A DNA stretch of 64,000 nt from an uncultured Bacteroidales bacterium (GTDB lineage Bacteria > Bacteroidota > Bacteroidia > Bacteroidales > F082): NCBI GenBank assembly GCA_937906455.1, contig CALCYT010000040.1, forward strand, positions 62,001 through 126,000, written 5' to 3'. The notes beneath the pieces were generated by a model. The model did no database searches. It was not told the origin of the DNA and saw only the letters and a list, made by a program, of their open reading frames with translations. Made by a program: the position numbers and the translations under genes. Position 1 is the stretch's first letter. Each line of letters opens with the position of its first letter. Shown here piece after piece: positions 27,083 through 35,883 of the stretch.

Positions 27083-29401
27083 ATGAGAAACTTTACCTTA
27101 ACCATAATCGGATTACTTGCGCTGACATTCACTGCTTGCCGGCAAACCAAAACAGAAACCATTGATTATCAGGTAGTTCCATTGCCTAAAGAGATAAATT
27201 TGCAAGATGGGAAGCCCTTTGTGCTAAGCAAAAAAACCGTAATCACCTATCCGAGATTGCACAGGGAATTGCAAAATGAGGCCGAGTTGCTCGCAGATTA
27301 TATGGAAGACATCTTGGGCTATCGTCCCGGTGTGAAATGCACCTACAATTACATGATTAATGCCATAAATCTTAAGATTGAGGATGGCGACTTCCGCAAT
27401 GATGACGCTTATCAACTCATTGTAAATGAAAAGAATATAGAGATTATATCAAGTAATACTTCAGGTGTTTTCTATGGCATTCAAACGTTACGAAAGAGTC
27501 TTCCGATAATGGATGGCTACGACAAAATCACGCTTCCGGCGGTGACAGTCAACGACTGGCCGCGCTTTGCGTATCGTGGCATGCATCTTGATGTGAGTCG
27601 TCATTTCTTCCCTCTTGACTCTGTCAAAGTGTATATCGATGCGATGGCGGTGCACAATGTCAACAAGTTACACCTTCATCTCACTGACGACCAGGGATGG
27701 CGTGTGGAAATCAAGAAATATCCACGGCTTACTGAGATAGGTGCATGGCGTTCAGGCACTTTGATAGGCAAATCGATGGCATACGACAACATCCGTCACG
27801 GAGGCTATTACACACAGGAAGAGCTGAAAAACCTCGTGGCATACGCTGAGGCTCGTCACATCACCATCATTCCGGAGATAGACCTCCCTGGACACATGCT
27901 GGCGGCACTTGCGAGTTATCCTGAGCTGGGTTGCACAGGCGGCCCCTATGAAGTTTGGAGACGTTGGGGCGTGTCGGAAGACGTGATATGCGCAGGCAAT
28001 GAAAAAGCGATGCAATTCCTTGAAAATGTGTTACTTGAGGTGATGGAAATCTTCCCGAGCGAATATATCCACATAGGTGGTGACGAGGTGCCGAGAGAGC
28101 GGTGGAAAGAATGCCCGAAATGTCAGTCTCAAATCAAGAAATTGGGCTTAAAGGGCGATGACAAGCATTCTGCAGAGGACTATCTGCAAAGCTATGTCAT
28201 GTCACGCATAGAGAAATTCATTGAAAATCACGGGCGACATATCATAGGATGGGATGAGATGCTCGATGGAGAGCTTGCCCCCAACGCCACCGTGATGAGC
28301 TGGCGAGGCAGCGACGGAGGCTACAAAGCCGCGAAAATGCACCATAACGTCATCATGACACCCAACGACTACCTCTATTTCGATTATTATCAGACACTTG
28401 ACACCGATGCCGAGCCTTGTTCCATAGGCGGATATAACCCCGTTAAGAAGGTGTATTCCTACGACCCTATCCCCGATGGACTGAGTCAAGACGAGGAAAA
28501 ATACATTCTTGGTCCTCAAGCCAACATCTGGACAGAATATACCAGCGAGCTTAACATATTGTTATACAGGATGTTGCCTCGTATAGGCGCACTCTCCGAG
28601 ATACAGTGGTGCTCGCCGGAGCAGAAAAACTACGAGGACTGGGTGCTGCGCGAATATCGCCTCACCAAACTATATGATTTGTACAAATGGAACTATGCCA
28701 CGCATATATTCGACATCGACGTGCGTATCATCCCTAACGTTAAAGAGGGCTTCATTGAGATAAACATGTCGAAGCTGATAGATGGCGACATGATGTATTC
28801 CATTGACCATCAAGAGTTTAAAAAATACACCGAGCCGTTGAGGATTACTAAGAACTGTCATTTCGAGTGTTATGTAATATACACCGACGGAAGCAAGGGT
28901 TACACCTTCAGCACTGACTTCGATTTAAGCAAATCCTCGATGAAGCCTATTATTTTGAAGGAGCAGCCTCACAGGAACTACGCTTATAACGGTGCCGATG
29001 TGCTGATTGACGGCTTGAAAGGTGGCGGCAACTACCGCAGCGGACGTTGGCTCGGATTCTTCGGCAATGCCCTTGATGCCACCATAAACCTGTTAGAACC
29101 CACCGAAATCAGTGAGGTGAGGTTCAACTGTAACATTAACATGAAGGATTGGATTTTCAACGCCAAATCGGTGAAAGTGCTTGTCTCTGACGACGGTTTG
29201 CGTTTCATGGAGGTCTTCGAGCAAGACTTCAGCATGCTTCCTGACGACTTTGCCGAGAGCATTTACACCGTCAACGTGCAGTTTGAGCCGGTGGAGGCAC
29301 TGTACGTGGAGATAGTCATCGAGCCATTCAATTGTCCCGAAGGTCATGCCGGATATGGCTATCCTGCCTGGGTTTTCGTCGATGAGATAAGCGTTTATTA
29401 A
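27083..29401 (+). CDS. GH20 beta-N-acetylhexosaminidase lipoprotein
   Basis: This 772-residue protein has a lipoprotein signal (LLALTFTACRQ, Cys19). An N-terminal GH20b domain (YQVVPLPKEINLQDGKPF... GVFYGIQTLRK) precedes the catalytic (beta/alpha)8 barrel: FAYRGMHLDVSRHFFPLD, HLHLTDDQGWRVEIKKYPRLTEIGAWR, EIDLPGHMLAALA and the catalytic pair Asp334-Glu335 (HIGGDEVP). A C-terminal region of about 240 residues includes a probable carbohydrate-binding beta-sandwich (LDATINLLEPTEISEVRFN). It removes terminal GlcNAc or GalNAc by substrate-assisted catalysis, probably at the cell surface. The convergent neighbour encodes a PNGase F-like protein. Confidence 0.93.
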   Translation: MRNFTLTIIGLLALTFTACRQTKTETIDYQVVPLPKEINLQDGKPFVLSKKTVITYPRLHRELQNEAELLADYMEDILGYRPGVKCTYNYMINAINLKIEDGDFRNDDAYQLIVNEKNIEIISSNTSGVFYGIQTLRKSLPIMDGYDKITLPAVTVNDWPRFAYRGMHLDVSRHFFPLDSVKVYIDAMAVHNVNKLHLHLTDDQGWRVEIKKYPRLTEIGAWRSGTLIGKSMAYDNIRHGGYYTQEELKNLVAYAEARHITIIPEIDLPGHMLAALASYPELGCTGGPYEVWRRWGVSEDVICAGNEKAMQFLENVLLEVMEIFPSEYIHIGGDEVPRERWKECPKCQSQIKKLGLKGDDKHSAEDYLQSYVMSRIEKFIENHGRHIIGWDEMLDGELAPNATVMSWRGSDGGYKAAKMHHNVIMTPNDYLYFDYYQTLDTDAEPCSIGGYNPVKKVYSYDPIPDGLSQDEEKYILGPQANIWTEYTSELNILLYRMLPRIGALSEIQWCSPEQKNYEDWVLREYRLTKLYDLYKWNYATHIFDIDVRIIPNVKEGFIEINMSKLIDGDMMYSIDHQEFKKYTEPLRITKNCHFECYVIYTDGSKGYTFSTDFDLSKSSMKPIILKEQPHRNYAYNGADVLIDGLKGGGNYRSGRWLGFFGNALDATINLLEPTEISEVRFNCNINMKDWIFNAKSVKVLVSDDGLRFMEVFEQDFSMLPDDFAESIYTVNVQFEPVEALYVEIVIEPFNCPEGHAGYGYPAWVFVDEISVY

Positions 29402-29414
29402 GCTTTAAGACACC

Positions 29415-31103
29415 TTATCGGGTGAGTCCCGTCAAGATGCCGCTCACCATCCAATGCGAGAAGCTCCCACCCTCGTCAGCACCTTGCGGGATGGCAACGG
29501 TAATGGTGTGATGCCCCGGTTTCAAGTCACTCAAGTCGAAATAAACCGGATTAGTGGCAGTACCCGGACACCATCCGGAGCGCGACAAATCTGATGACGA
29601 GACGCCGTTCCAGAAATTGCCCGAAACAGGGTTGTATTCTCTGTAAGTAGCACAGTCACAACGCCATGGGGTGTATTTGAACACTTTGTCGCCATCGATG
29701 ATGATAGTATTTTCTTTCGGGTTGAACTCATCGCCGCCGCCCCAGCCTCCGTGACCTGTGGTTATATATCTAAGGCTAAGATTATCAACGCCTTCAGGAA
29801 TATCAAACTCCACTGTCAAGCTGTCGGTTTCAAACAGACGGCCATAGTTCTGTCCCGACATCTCCATCACGTTGCAGGTGTTGAACAAAGGCAGGCTCCA
29901 GCGGTTGTTTTTCGACACATCGCCATCGTAATCCTGTGGATACGCCACCAAATCAAGCGAGATTTTATGTCCGCCGCCGTCGTAATTGCCAATGAAAGCA
30001 CCAATCAAGACATCGCCTGAGAGCCTGTCGGAAAGCTCCGAAATCTCCATCTTGTAATATGACTCGTCCTCCCATTCAAGTCCGTCGATTTTCACCCTGT
30101 CATTGAAATGCCTCACGCCAAAAGGAGTGAAAAACCTAACAAGCTCCACGATGGGCATATAGTTGTCGGTCAGACGTATTCCCTGATACTTCTTACCATT
30201 TCTATCATATTGATATGGAATGACTTCAATGCTGTCAATTAAAGCATTACTTAAAGATAGTTCCTTATCCATCGGGATTACAAAAACCGAGCCTGTACGG
30301 TCGTATGCGTCGCCATTTGAGTGCTGACGCAGCTCAGCGAAAATCTGATAATGCTCAGGTAAAACCGGCAGATTAACACGTTTCACAACGATGGTTCCGT
30401 ATGAGAAATGAATCACAGTGTCGAACGGAATCTCGCCTTTGAATTTTTCGATTTTTGCGAAATGAATCTGCTCGTCATCAAAAATCTTGGTCCGTATTAT
30501 CAGCTTCTCCTTATTAATATTGTTCAGTTCTTTTCCTGTTTTTCTAATGCCAAGATTATCAGGGATTAAGCTCTTTTTCAGTTTTCTGTCTTTCTTAATT
30601 GATTTCAAATCCATGATACGGTTGCCGTTGATTGCCTGACGCACCATCACGCCTTTAAGATAGCCTCGTGATGTCACTGGCGACGCGTCATAGCCGGGAG
30701 TTTCAGTCATCCAAACCTCAATTGTGTTTGAATTTATCGATGTCTTATATTTTTTGCAATCATAACCATTCAGCTTCTCCTCGCCCACATTTTCAAACGA
30801 TACATCATTGTTTTTCAATGGATAAGAATAAAAATACGATTCTCCGTCAGGATAATTCATCTGAAAATAAGCTGAATCGGCGTCATAGTCAACGAAAGTG
30901 AAGTCTGTTGACAAACCCTGAATCAATATTCCGTCGAAATCCTGTATATCGTTGATTTTCAATTGATTTTTATAACGCAAGACCTCACGGAAAGATGTGT
31001 CGCCGCTGTCAGAACCGAGCATATATGACTGATACACAAGGCGTTGTTGTGCAGAAACGGTGATTGTGGCGAATAACGCCAAAATTGATAACATGTGTTT
31101 CAT
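29415..31103 (-). CDS. exported GLPGLI / PNGase F-like two-domain protein
   Basis: The 562-residue protein has a signal peptide (LSILALFATITVSAQ). Residues about 20-200 resemble the GLPGLI family (ENVGEEKLNGYDCKKYK, then RGYLKGVMVRQ where GLPGLI usually lies). Residues about 225-562 resemble peptide-N-glycosidase F. The first half carries GDAYDRTGSVFVIP with Asp268 aligning by eye to catalytic Asp60 of Elizabethkingia PNGase F; the second half has GHGGWGGGDEFNPKENTI with Glu459 aligning to Glu206, PWRCDCATYREYNP, SRSGWCPGT and WMVSGIL. PNGase F cleaves N-glycans from asparagine. I chose ATG 31103 because the signal peptide starts there; the longer frame overlaps the divergent peptidase start. 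It ends 13 bases from GH20. Confidence 0.78.
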   Translation of the reverse strand: MKHMLSILALFATITVSAQQRLVYQSYMLGSDSGDTSFREVLRYKNQLKINDIQDFDGILIQGLSTDFTFVDYDADSAYFQMNYPDGESYFYSYPLKNNDVSFENVGEEKLNGYDCKKYKTSINSNTIEVWMTETPGYDASPVTSRGYLKGVMVRQAINGNRIMDLKSIKKDRKLKKSLIPDNLGIRKTGKELNNINKEKLIIRTKIFDDEQIHFAKIEKFKGEIPFDTVIHFSYGTIVVKRVNLPVLPEHYQIFAELRQHSNGDAYDRTGSVFVIPMDKELSLSNALIDSIEVIPYQYDRNGKKYQGIRLTDNYMPIVELVRFFTPFGVRHFNDRVKIDGLEWEDESYYKMEISELSDRLSGDVLIGAFIGNYDGGGHKISLDLVAYPQDYDGDVSKNNRWSLPLFNTCNVMEMSGQNYGRLFETDSLTVEFDIPEGVDNLSLRYITTGHGGWGGGDEFNPKENTIIIDGDKVFKYTPWRCDCATYREYNPVSGNFWNGVSSSDLSRSGWCPGTATNPVYFDLSDLKPGHHTITVAIPQGADEGGSFSHWMVSGILTGLTR

Positions 31104-31114
31104 GATGAAAAATT

Positions 31115-31145
31115 TTTGCAAATATAAAAATATTTTGTAAATTTG
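31115..31145 (+). promoter_or_regulatory. promoter of the S9 peptidase gene
   Basis: TTTG (31115-31118), 19 nt, then TAAATTTG (31138-31145), with the ATG 34 bases downstream. It is a textbook Bacteroidota promoter. Confidence 0.8.
31119..31126 (-). promoter_or_regulatory. -7 promoter box of the PNGase F-like gene
   Basis: TATATTTG on the reverse strand lies 15 bases upstream of the start at 31103. It directly abuts the -33 TTTG of the opposing promoter, forming TTTGCAAATATA. Confidence 0.65.
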
Positions 31146-31179
31146 CAGTGTTGTATTGAAAAATTTAAATTTCAGTGAT

Positions 31180-33252
31180 ATGAAAAGATTATTTTTACCT
31201 ATCGCATTGATACTGTTGATATTACAGTCATGCGGCAATGACTCAAAGCCCAAGGCACCGGTACGCGATAAAATAAAATTGAAATCAGACGTTCTCACTC
31301 CCGAAGTGTTATGGAGCATGGGACGCATAGGGGAATACTCGGTATCTCCTGACGCTCAGAACGTTGTGTACAATGTCTCAGACTATTACATTGACGACAA
31401 CAAAAGTTTCACTCGCATCTACATCATGGATTCTGACGGCAAGAACGTAAAATGTCTCACCGGCGGCAGTTTCAGCGAATACAGTCCTGTTTTCACGCCA
31501 TCAGGCAACATCGCGTTCATGACGGCTGTGTCGGGCGACATGCAGTTATGGGAGATGGACATCAACGGCAAGAACCGCAAGCAAATCACTGATGTTCAAG
31601 ATGGTATCACAGGATTCAAGTACAGTCCGGATGGCAGTCAGCTTGTATATTCCGCCGAGGTCAAGATGAAAGAGACCGTTGCCGACATCTATCCCGACCT
31701 TCCGCTGTCGTCGGGAAGAATCAACAACGACCTGATGTACCGTCATTGGGACCAGTGGGTTGACACATACAGCCATTTGTTTATATCAAAAACAGGTAAT
31801 GAATTGATTACCAATGGTAAAGACATTCTTTTGGGCGAACCGTGGGAGTCACCGGTCAGACCATGGGGCGGCATGGAGCAAGTCGCCTTCACGGAAGACA
31901 ACAGTGCCATATTGTACTGCTGCCGCAAGAAAGAGGGGAAAGACTATGCGACATCAACAAACACTGACATTTACAGATACGACCTCGCGAGTGCACAGAC
32001 AGCCAACCTCACAAAGGGCATGATGGGTTACGACCTCAACATGTCGGTGGCACCTACAGGCAACATGATGGCATGGGAGAGCATGGAACGTGAAGGCTAT
32101 GAGGCTGATAAACAACGACTTTATGTGATGAATCTCTCCAACGGCGAGAAAACCGACTACAGCATCGGCTTCGACCAAAACTCCACCAACTTGATTTGGT
32201 CAGCTGACGCCACGAAGATTTATTTCATCAGCGACACCAAGGCCACTGACCAGATTTACGAGCTCAACCTCACCACCGGCGACATACGTCAGATAACAAG
32301 CGGCAAACACAATTTCGTATCATTGGCTGTCGCGGGCGACAAACTCATCGGCGGGCAGCAGTCGATGAGCCGTCCCACAGAGCTTTTCAGCATCGACCCG
32401 GCGACGGGAGCCTTTAAACAGATAACTCATGTCAACGACAACATTTTCAAGCAGTTGACCACTGCGTCTGTCGAAGAGAGGTGGATTAAGACCACCGACG
32501 ACAAGATGATGCTCACATGGGTCATTTATCCGCCACATTTCGACAAGAAGAAGCAATACCCCACCCTTCTCTATTGTGAAGGCGGTCCGCAGAGCACTGT
32601 GAGCCAGTTCTGGTCATATCGTTGGAACTTCCAGCAGATGGCGGCCAACGGCTACATTATAGTGGCTCCCAACAGACGCGGTCTGCCCGGTTTCGGTCAG
32701 GAATGGAACGAGGAAATCAGTGGCGACTACGGTGGACAATGCATGAAAGACTATTTGTCTGCCATTGACGCCATGGCACAGGAGCCGTTTGTCGATGAAA
32801 ACCGCCTTGGTGCTGTCGGCGCAAGTTTCGGAGGATTCTCTGTGTATTGGCTCGCCGGTCATCATGATGGACGTTTCAAGGCTCTCATAGCCCACGACGG
32901 CATGTTTAACCTTGACGCTCAATACCTTGAGACTGAGGAGATGTGGTTTGTGAACTGGGATTTGGGAGGACCTTATTGGGACAAAGACAACCCTGTGGTG
33001 AAATGGTCATACGCAAACTCTCCGCATCTCTTTGTTGACAAATGGACCGCTCCGATTCTTGTGATACACGGCGGTTTGGATTACAGAATCTGCTTCACGC
33101 AAGGCATGCAGGCCTATAACGCTGCTGTTTTGCGCGGCATTCCGGCTGAGTTCCTATACTTCCCCGATGAGAACCACTGGGTGTTGAAGCCCCAGAACGG
33201 AATATTGTGGCAGAGAAGATTTAAGAATTGGTTGGATACCTATCTGAAATAG
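31180..33252 (+). CDS. S9 family prolyl-oligopeptidase-type peptidase (lipoprotein)
   Basis: This 690-residue protein has a lipoprotein signal (ALILLILQSCGND). Residues about 45-430 form a beta-propeller with TolB/PD40-type repeats (YSVSPDAQNVVYNVSD, FKYSPDGSQLVYSAE). The C-terminal alpha/beta hydrolase carries catalytic Ser549 (GASFGGF), Asp634 (GGLDYRI) and His666 (DENHW). It resembles the DPP IV/DPP V branch, which removes N-terminal dipeptides. I start at ATG 31180; the upstream TTG of the open frame lies only 11 bases after the promoter box and would destroy the lipoprotein signal. It ends at a 7-bp repeat array. Confidence 0.92.
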   Translation: MKRLFLPIALILLILQSCGNDSKPKAPVRDKIKLKSDVLTPEVLWSMGRIGEYSVSPDAQNVVYNVSDYYIDDNKSFTRIYIMDSDGKNVKCLTGGSFSEYSPVFTPSGNIAFMTAVSGDMQLWEMDINGKNRKQITDVQDGITGFKYSPDGSQLVYSAEVKMKETVADIYPDLPLSSGRINNDLMYRHWDQWVDTYSHLFISKTGNELITNGKDILLGEPWESPVRPWGGMEQVAFTEDNSAILYCCRKKEGKDYATSTNTDIYRYDLASAQTANLTKGMMGYDLNMSVAPTGNMMAWESMEREGYEADKQRLYVMNLSNGEKTDYSIGFDQNSTNLIWSADATKIYFISDTKATDQIYELNLTTGDIRQITSGKHNFVSLAVAGDKLIGGQQSMSRPTELFSIDPATGAFKQITHVNDNIFKQLTTASVEERWIKTTDDKMMLTWVIYPPHFDKKKQYPTLLYCEGGPQSTVSQFWSYRWNFQQMAANGYIIVAPNRRGLPGFGQEWNEEISGDYGGQCMKDYLSAIDAMAQEPFVDENRLGAVGASFGGFSVYWLAGHHDGRFKALIAHDGMFNLDAQYLETEEMWFVNWDLGGPYWDKDNPVVKWSYANSPHLFVDKWTAPILVIHGGLDYRICFTQGMQAYNAAVLRGIPAEFLYFPDENHWVLKPQNGILWQRRFKNWLDTYLK

Positions 33253-33253
33253 C

Positions 33254-33274
33254 CATTAGCCATTAGCTATTAGT
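33254..33274 (+). repeat. 7-bp tandem repeat array (CATTAGC x2, TATTAGT)
   Basis: Three contiguous heptamers with a TTAG core lie immediately after the S9 peptidase stop codon. They overlap the last bases of the convergent threonine aldolase gene. Confidence 0.65.
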
Positions 33275-34287
33275 GTTTTTAGTGAATTGACAAAATTATT
33301 GATGTCGTCTTCTGTAGTGTCGAACGAGCACATCCAGCGGACGACATCATTGTCAATGTCCCAGTCGTAGAAGAAATACTGTTTCTGAAGCTCGGTCCAC
33401 ACTTTGCGAGGAAGCTTCACGAAGACGCCGTTAACCTGCACGGGATACACCACCTCCACCTGCGGGACGTCCTTGACTTTATTGTATAAAAGCTGCGCCA
33501 TACGGTTGGAATGCTCTGCGTTTTTGCGCCATAATCCGTCCTTGAGATATGCTTCGAATTGCACTGCGAGAAAACGCATCTTTGAGCACAGCTGAAGCCC
33601 TTGTTTGCGGCGATATTTGTAGTCTTTAGCGAGTTCAGGATTCAGAAACACCACCGATTCTCCAATCATCAAGCCGTTTTTGGTGCCGCCAAACGAAAGC
33701 ACATCAACGCCGGCATCAGCAGTCATCTCTTTAAAGGTGCGGTTCAGAGCCACTGCTGCATTAGCCAGCCGCGCGCCATCGACATGAAGATACATGCCGT
33801 ATTCATGCGCCAAGTCAGCTAATGCCTTGATTTCGTTGATAGTATAAAGCGTCCCAAGCTCTGTTGATTGCGTTATCGTTATCGCTTTAGGCTGCGAATG
33901 ATGCTCAAAACCAAAGCCATGCAGACGTGTCTTCACCAATTCCGGTGTAAGTTTGCCGTCAGGGGTGGCGATAGTAAGCATACGACATCCTACTATGCGC
34001 TGGGGCGCGCCACATTCATCAACATTGACATGAGCCGTCTCTGCACAGATCACAGCCTCATGCGAGCGTACCATCGCGTCTATGGCCAAGGTATTGGCGC
34101 CGGTGCCGTTAAACACGAATGACACAACTGCTTGATTACCAAAGTGTTGCTTAAACAATTGTTCCACACGAGCGCAATACTCGTCATCACCATAAGCCAA
34201 AGCATGTTCCACATTGGCCTCGGTGATAGCTTTCAAAACCTCAGGACTGATGCCCGAATGGTTGTCACTTCCGAATCCTCTTTTCAT
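33256..34287 (-). CDS. low-specificity L-threonine aldolase (beta-eliminating lyase family)
   Basis: This 343-residue PLP enzyme matches the threonine aldolase fold: NHSGISPEVLKAITEAN at the start, FVFNGTGANTLAID, ICAETAHVNVDECGAPQ, MYLHVDGARLANAAVALN (Asp binding the PLP nitrogen) and the Schiff-base lysine in SFGGTKNGLMIGE. It cleaves threonine or allo-threonine to glycine and acetaldehyde. Its start codon lies 23 bases inside the 3' end of the upstream symporter gene in another frame, so the two are probably translationally coupled. The symporter may supply its substrate, but that is inference. Confidence 0.92.
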   Translation of the reverse strand: MKRGFGSDNHSGISPEVLKAITEANVEHALAYGDDEYCARVEQLFKQHFGNQAVVSFVFNGTGANTLAIDAMVRSHEAVICAETAHVNVDECGAPQRIVGCRMLTIATPDGKLTPELVKTRLHGFGFEHHSQPKAITITQSTELGTLYTINEIKALADLAHEYGMYLHVDGARLANAAVALNRTFKEMTADAGVDVLSFGGTKNGLMIGESVVFLNPELAKDYKYRRKQGLQLCSKMRFLAVQFEAYLKDGLWRKNAEHSNRMAQLLYNKVKDVPQVEVVYPVQVNGVFVKLPRKVWTELQKQYFFYDWDIDNDVVRWMCSFDTTEDDINNFVNSLKTLIANG

Positions 34288-35752
34288 CTTTAAATCCTAT
34301 TAAACAGCAAATAATTGAGCCGAGCAATCCCACATATATTGAATCGACAGGCAAAGATACTAATTCTGCGAATACGAGACATGCCGTTCCGAAAATAATT
34401 GAGGCGAAGACCCATTGGGACTTGAATCTGCCTGGGAAAAACAATGCCATAGTGAGCGGCACGAAGGTGGCGGTTGTCCTCAGACCCATCGACAAAAATC
34501 CCAAGTCGTTGATATAACGTCCTGAGAATGAGGAGGCTATGATGACGGCTATAATCTGAATCATCACTATGGTGAGGCGCGACACCGTGAGGTCTTTTTT
34601 AGGTTTGAGTACGTCTTTCACCAAAATAGTGGAAATTCCCAACGTCAAGCCGGAGCCGCCAATGATGATGGTTATCAGCAGTGTGCCAAGCACTAATCCG
34701 CCTATGAATTTCGGCAGATGGTTGGTGACGAACATCGGGAACGCCTGCGCTGAGCTTGTCATCACAGCGACACCTTGCGGGATATCTTTCCCCATGACTA
34801 TCAGGGTGTTAAGCTCTTCAACAGTGATATAATGCGCTCTCATATACATGCCGACAAGCACGCAAGCGAAGCCTATCGGGATGGAAATCAAAGCTGAAAT
34901 CATGGCACCTTTGCGCGCCACGCTGTCGCTTCTCCCCGACCATATAGCCTGCGCATAGGTCTGAGTTGACAGCACGCCGAGAATCACCGAGAGGCACGAA
35001 CCCACGTCTTTTGAGACCCCTCGGGCAAATATATTCTGGTATCTCGCATTGACGTCGCCCATAGTGTCGAATCCTTCAACAGATTGAATATCAGTATGTA
35101 ACAAGATATGATTAATGGAACTCATCAAGCCGGAATAGCCTTTTGAGAGAGCTAAGACCACCACGCCTGCCAACAATGCCGACAGGCATAGAAGTATGAT
35201 TTTCACCACTCCGCCTATGCCTGCACTCCATAGTCCGCCGAAGACCACATACAGCGTCATGATAACCGCGGCAATCACCGCAGCCACCCAGAATCTCAGG
35301 GGGAAGAGCGTCATCAACAATGCCGACGCCGACAAAACCTGCGCGATGATGCTGATGAACATTCCTACAGAACACAGCACAGAGCCTGTCATCTCGGCTT
35401 TGCGACCGTATTCTTTTCTCACAATTTCAAGCAAAGTGGTGCTTCCGCTACGTCTCAGAGGTGCGACGTAGCCAATCGCAAGCACTACACATCCGAGAGC
35501 CATCCCCATGGTGAACCACCAGGCCGAAATACCGAAGCTGAACGCTAACTGCGCTGTGCCTACCGTCGATTGTCCGCCTACCAAGGTGCCGATGATGGCT
35601 CCGGCCACAACCCATGTCCCGGCCTTGCCTCCTCCGGTGTTGAAGTCGCTGGCGTTATTGACTTTTCTAACCGAAAGAATACCAACCGTCTCGATTAAAA
35701 CAACTGCTATAATCAGTCCGAGAATATGATAAAACGATATTGACATTTTCAT
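34265..35752 (-). CDS. sodium:solute symporter (SSS family)
   Basis: This 495-residue membrane protein has about 13 transmembrane helices and SSS-family signatures: FNTGGGKAGTWVVAGAIIGTLVGGQSTVGTAQLAF in the helix 1/2 region, AFSFGISAWWFTMGMALGC, and GTLLITIIIGGSGLTLGISTILVKDVLKP in the late conserved region. It would couple Na+ influx to uptake of an organic solute. The subfamily cannot be fixed from sequence, though overlap with threonine aldolase suggests an amino acid. An in-frame ATG two codons in (MSISFYHI) is an alternative start. A TAATTTTG box (35774-35767) lies 15 bases upstream, and a heptamer array covers its -33 region. Confidence 0.87.
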   Translation of the reverse strand: MKMSISFYHILGLIIAVVLIETVGILSVRKVNNASDFNTGGGKAGTWVVAGAIIGTLVGGQSTVGTAQLAFSFGISAWWFTMGMALGCVVLAIGYVAPLRRSGSTTLLEIVRKEYGRKAEMTGSVLCSVGMFISIIAQVLSASALLMTLFPLRFWVAAVIAAVIMTLYVVFGGLWSAGIGGVVKIILLCLSALLAGVVVLALSKGYSGLMSSINHILLHTDIQSVEGFDTMGDVNARYQNIFARGVSKDVGSCLSVILGVLSTQTYAQAIWSGRSDSVARKGAMISALISIPIGFACVLVGMYMRAHYITVEELNTLIVMGKDIPQGVAVMTSSAQAFPMFVTNHLPKFIGGLVLGTLLITIIIGGSGLTLGISTILVKDVLKPKKDLTVSRLTIVMIQIIAVIIASSFSGRYINDLGFLSMGLRTTATFVPLTMALFFPGRFKSQWVFASIIFGTACLVFAELVSLPVDSIYVGLLGSIICCLIGFKDEKRIRK

Positions 35753-35766
35753 TTGAAAAAACGATG

Positions 35767-35774
35767 CAAAATTA
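35767..35774 (-). promoter_or_regulatory. -7 promoter box of the symporter-aldolase operon
   Basis: TAATTTTG on the reverse strand, 15 bases from the start at 35752. The expected -33 position falls in the heptamer array at 35785-35812, and no TTTG is present there. Confidence 0.5.
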
Positions 35775-35784
35775 ATAAAAAGAC

Positions 35785-35812
35785 TTTAGACTTTAGACGT
35801 TAGACGTTAGTT
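35785..35812 (+). repeat. 7-bp tandem repeat array (TTTAGAC x2, GTTAGAC, GTTAGTT)
   Basis: Four contiguous heptamers of the same subtype as at 4338. This array is in a divergent (5'-5') region rather than behind a stop codon, and it overlaps the upstream part of the symporter promoter. Confidence 0.8.
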
Positions 35813-35855
35813 TTTTGATAAAATTATTTAAAGATGTCAGACCTTTATTTTTTTG

Positions 35856-35863
35856 TATTTTTG
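35856..35863 (+). promoter_or_regulatory. -7 promoter box of the lipoprotein nitroreductase gene
   Basis: TATTTTTG ends 20 bases before the ATG at 35884, supporting the start that includes the lipoprotein signal. Confidence 0.55.
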
Positions 35864-35883
35864 CGGTGTAAAAATTTAAGAAA

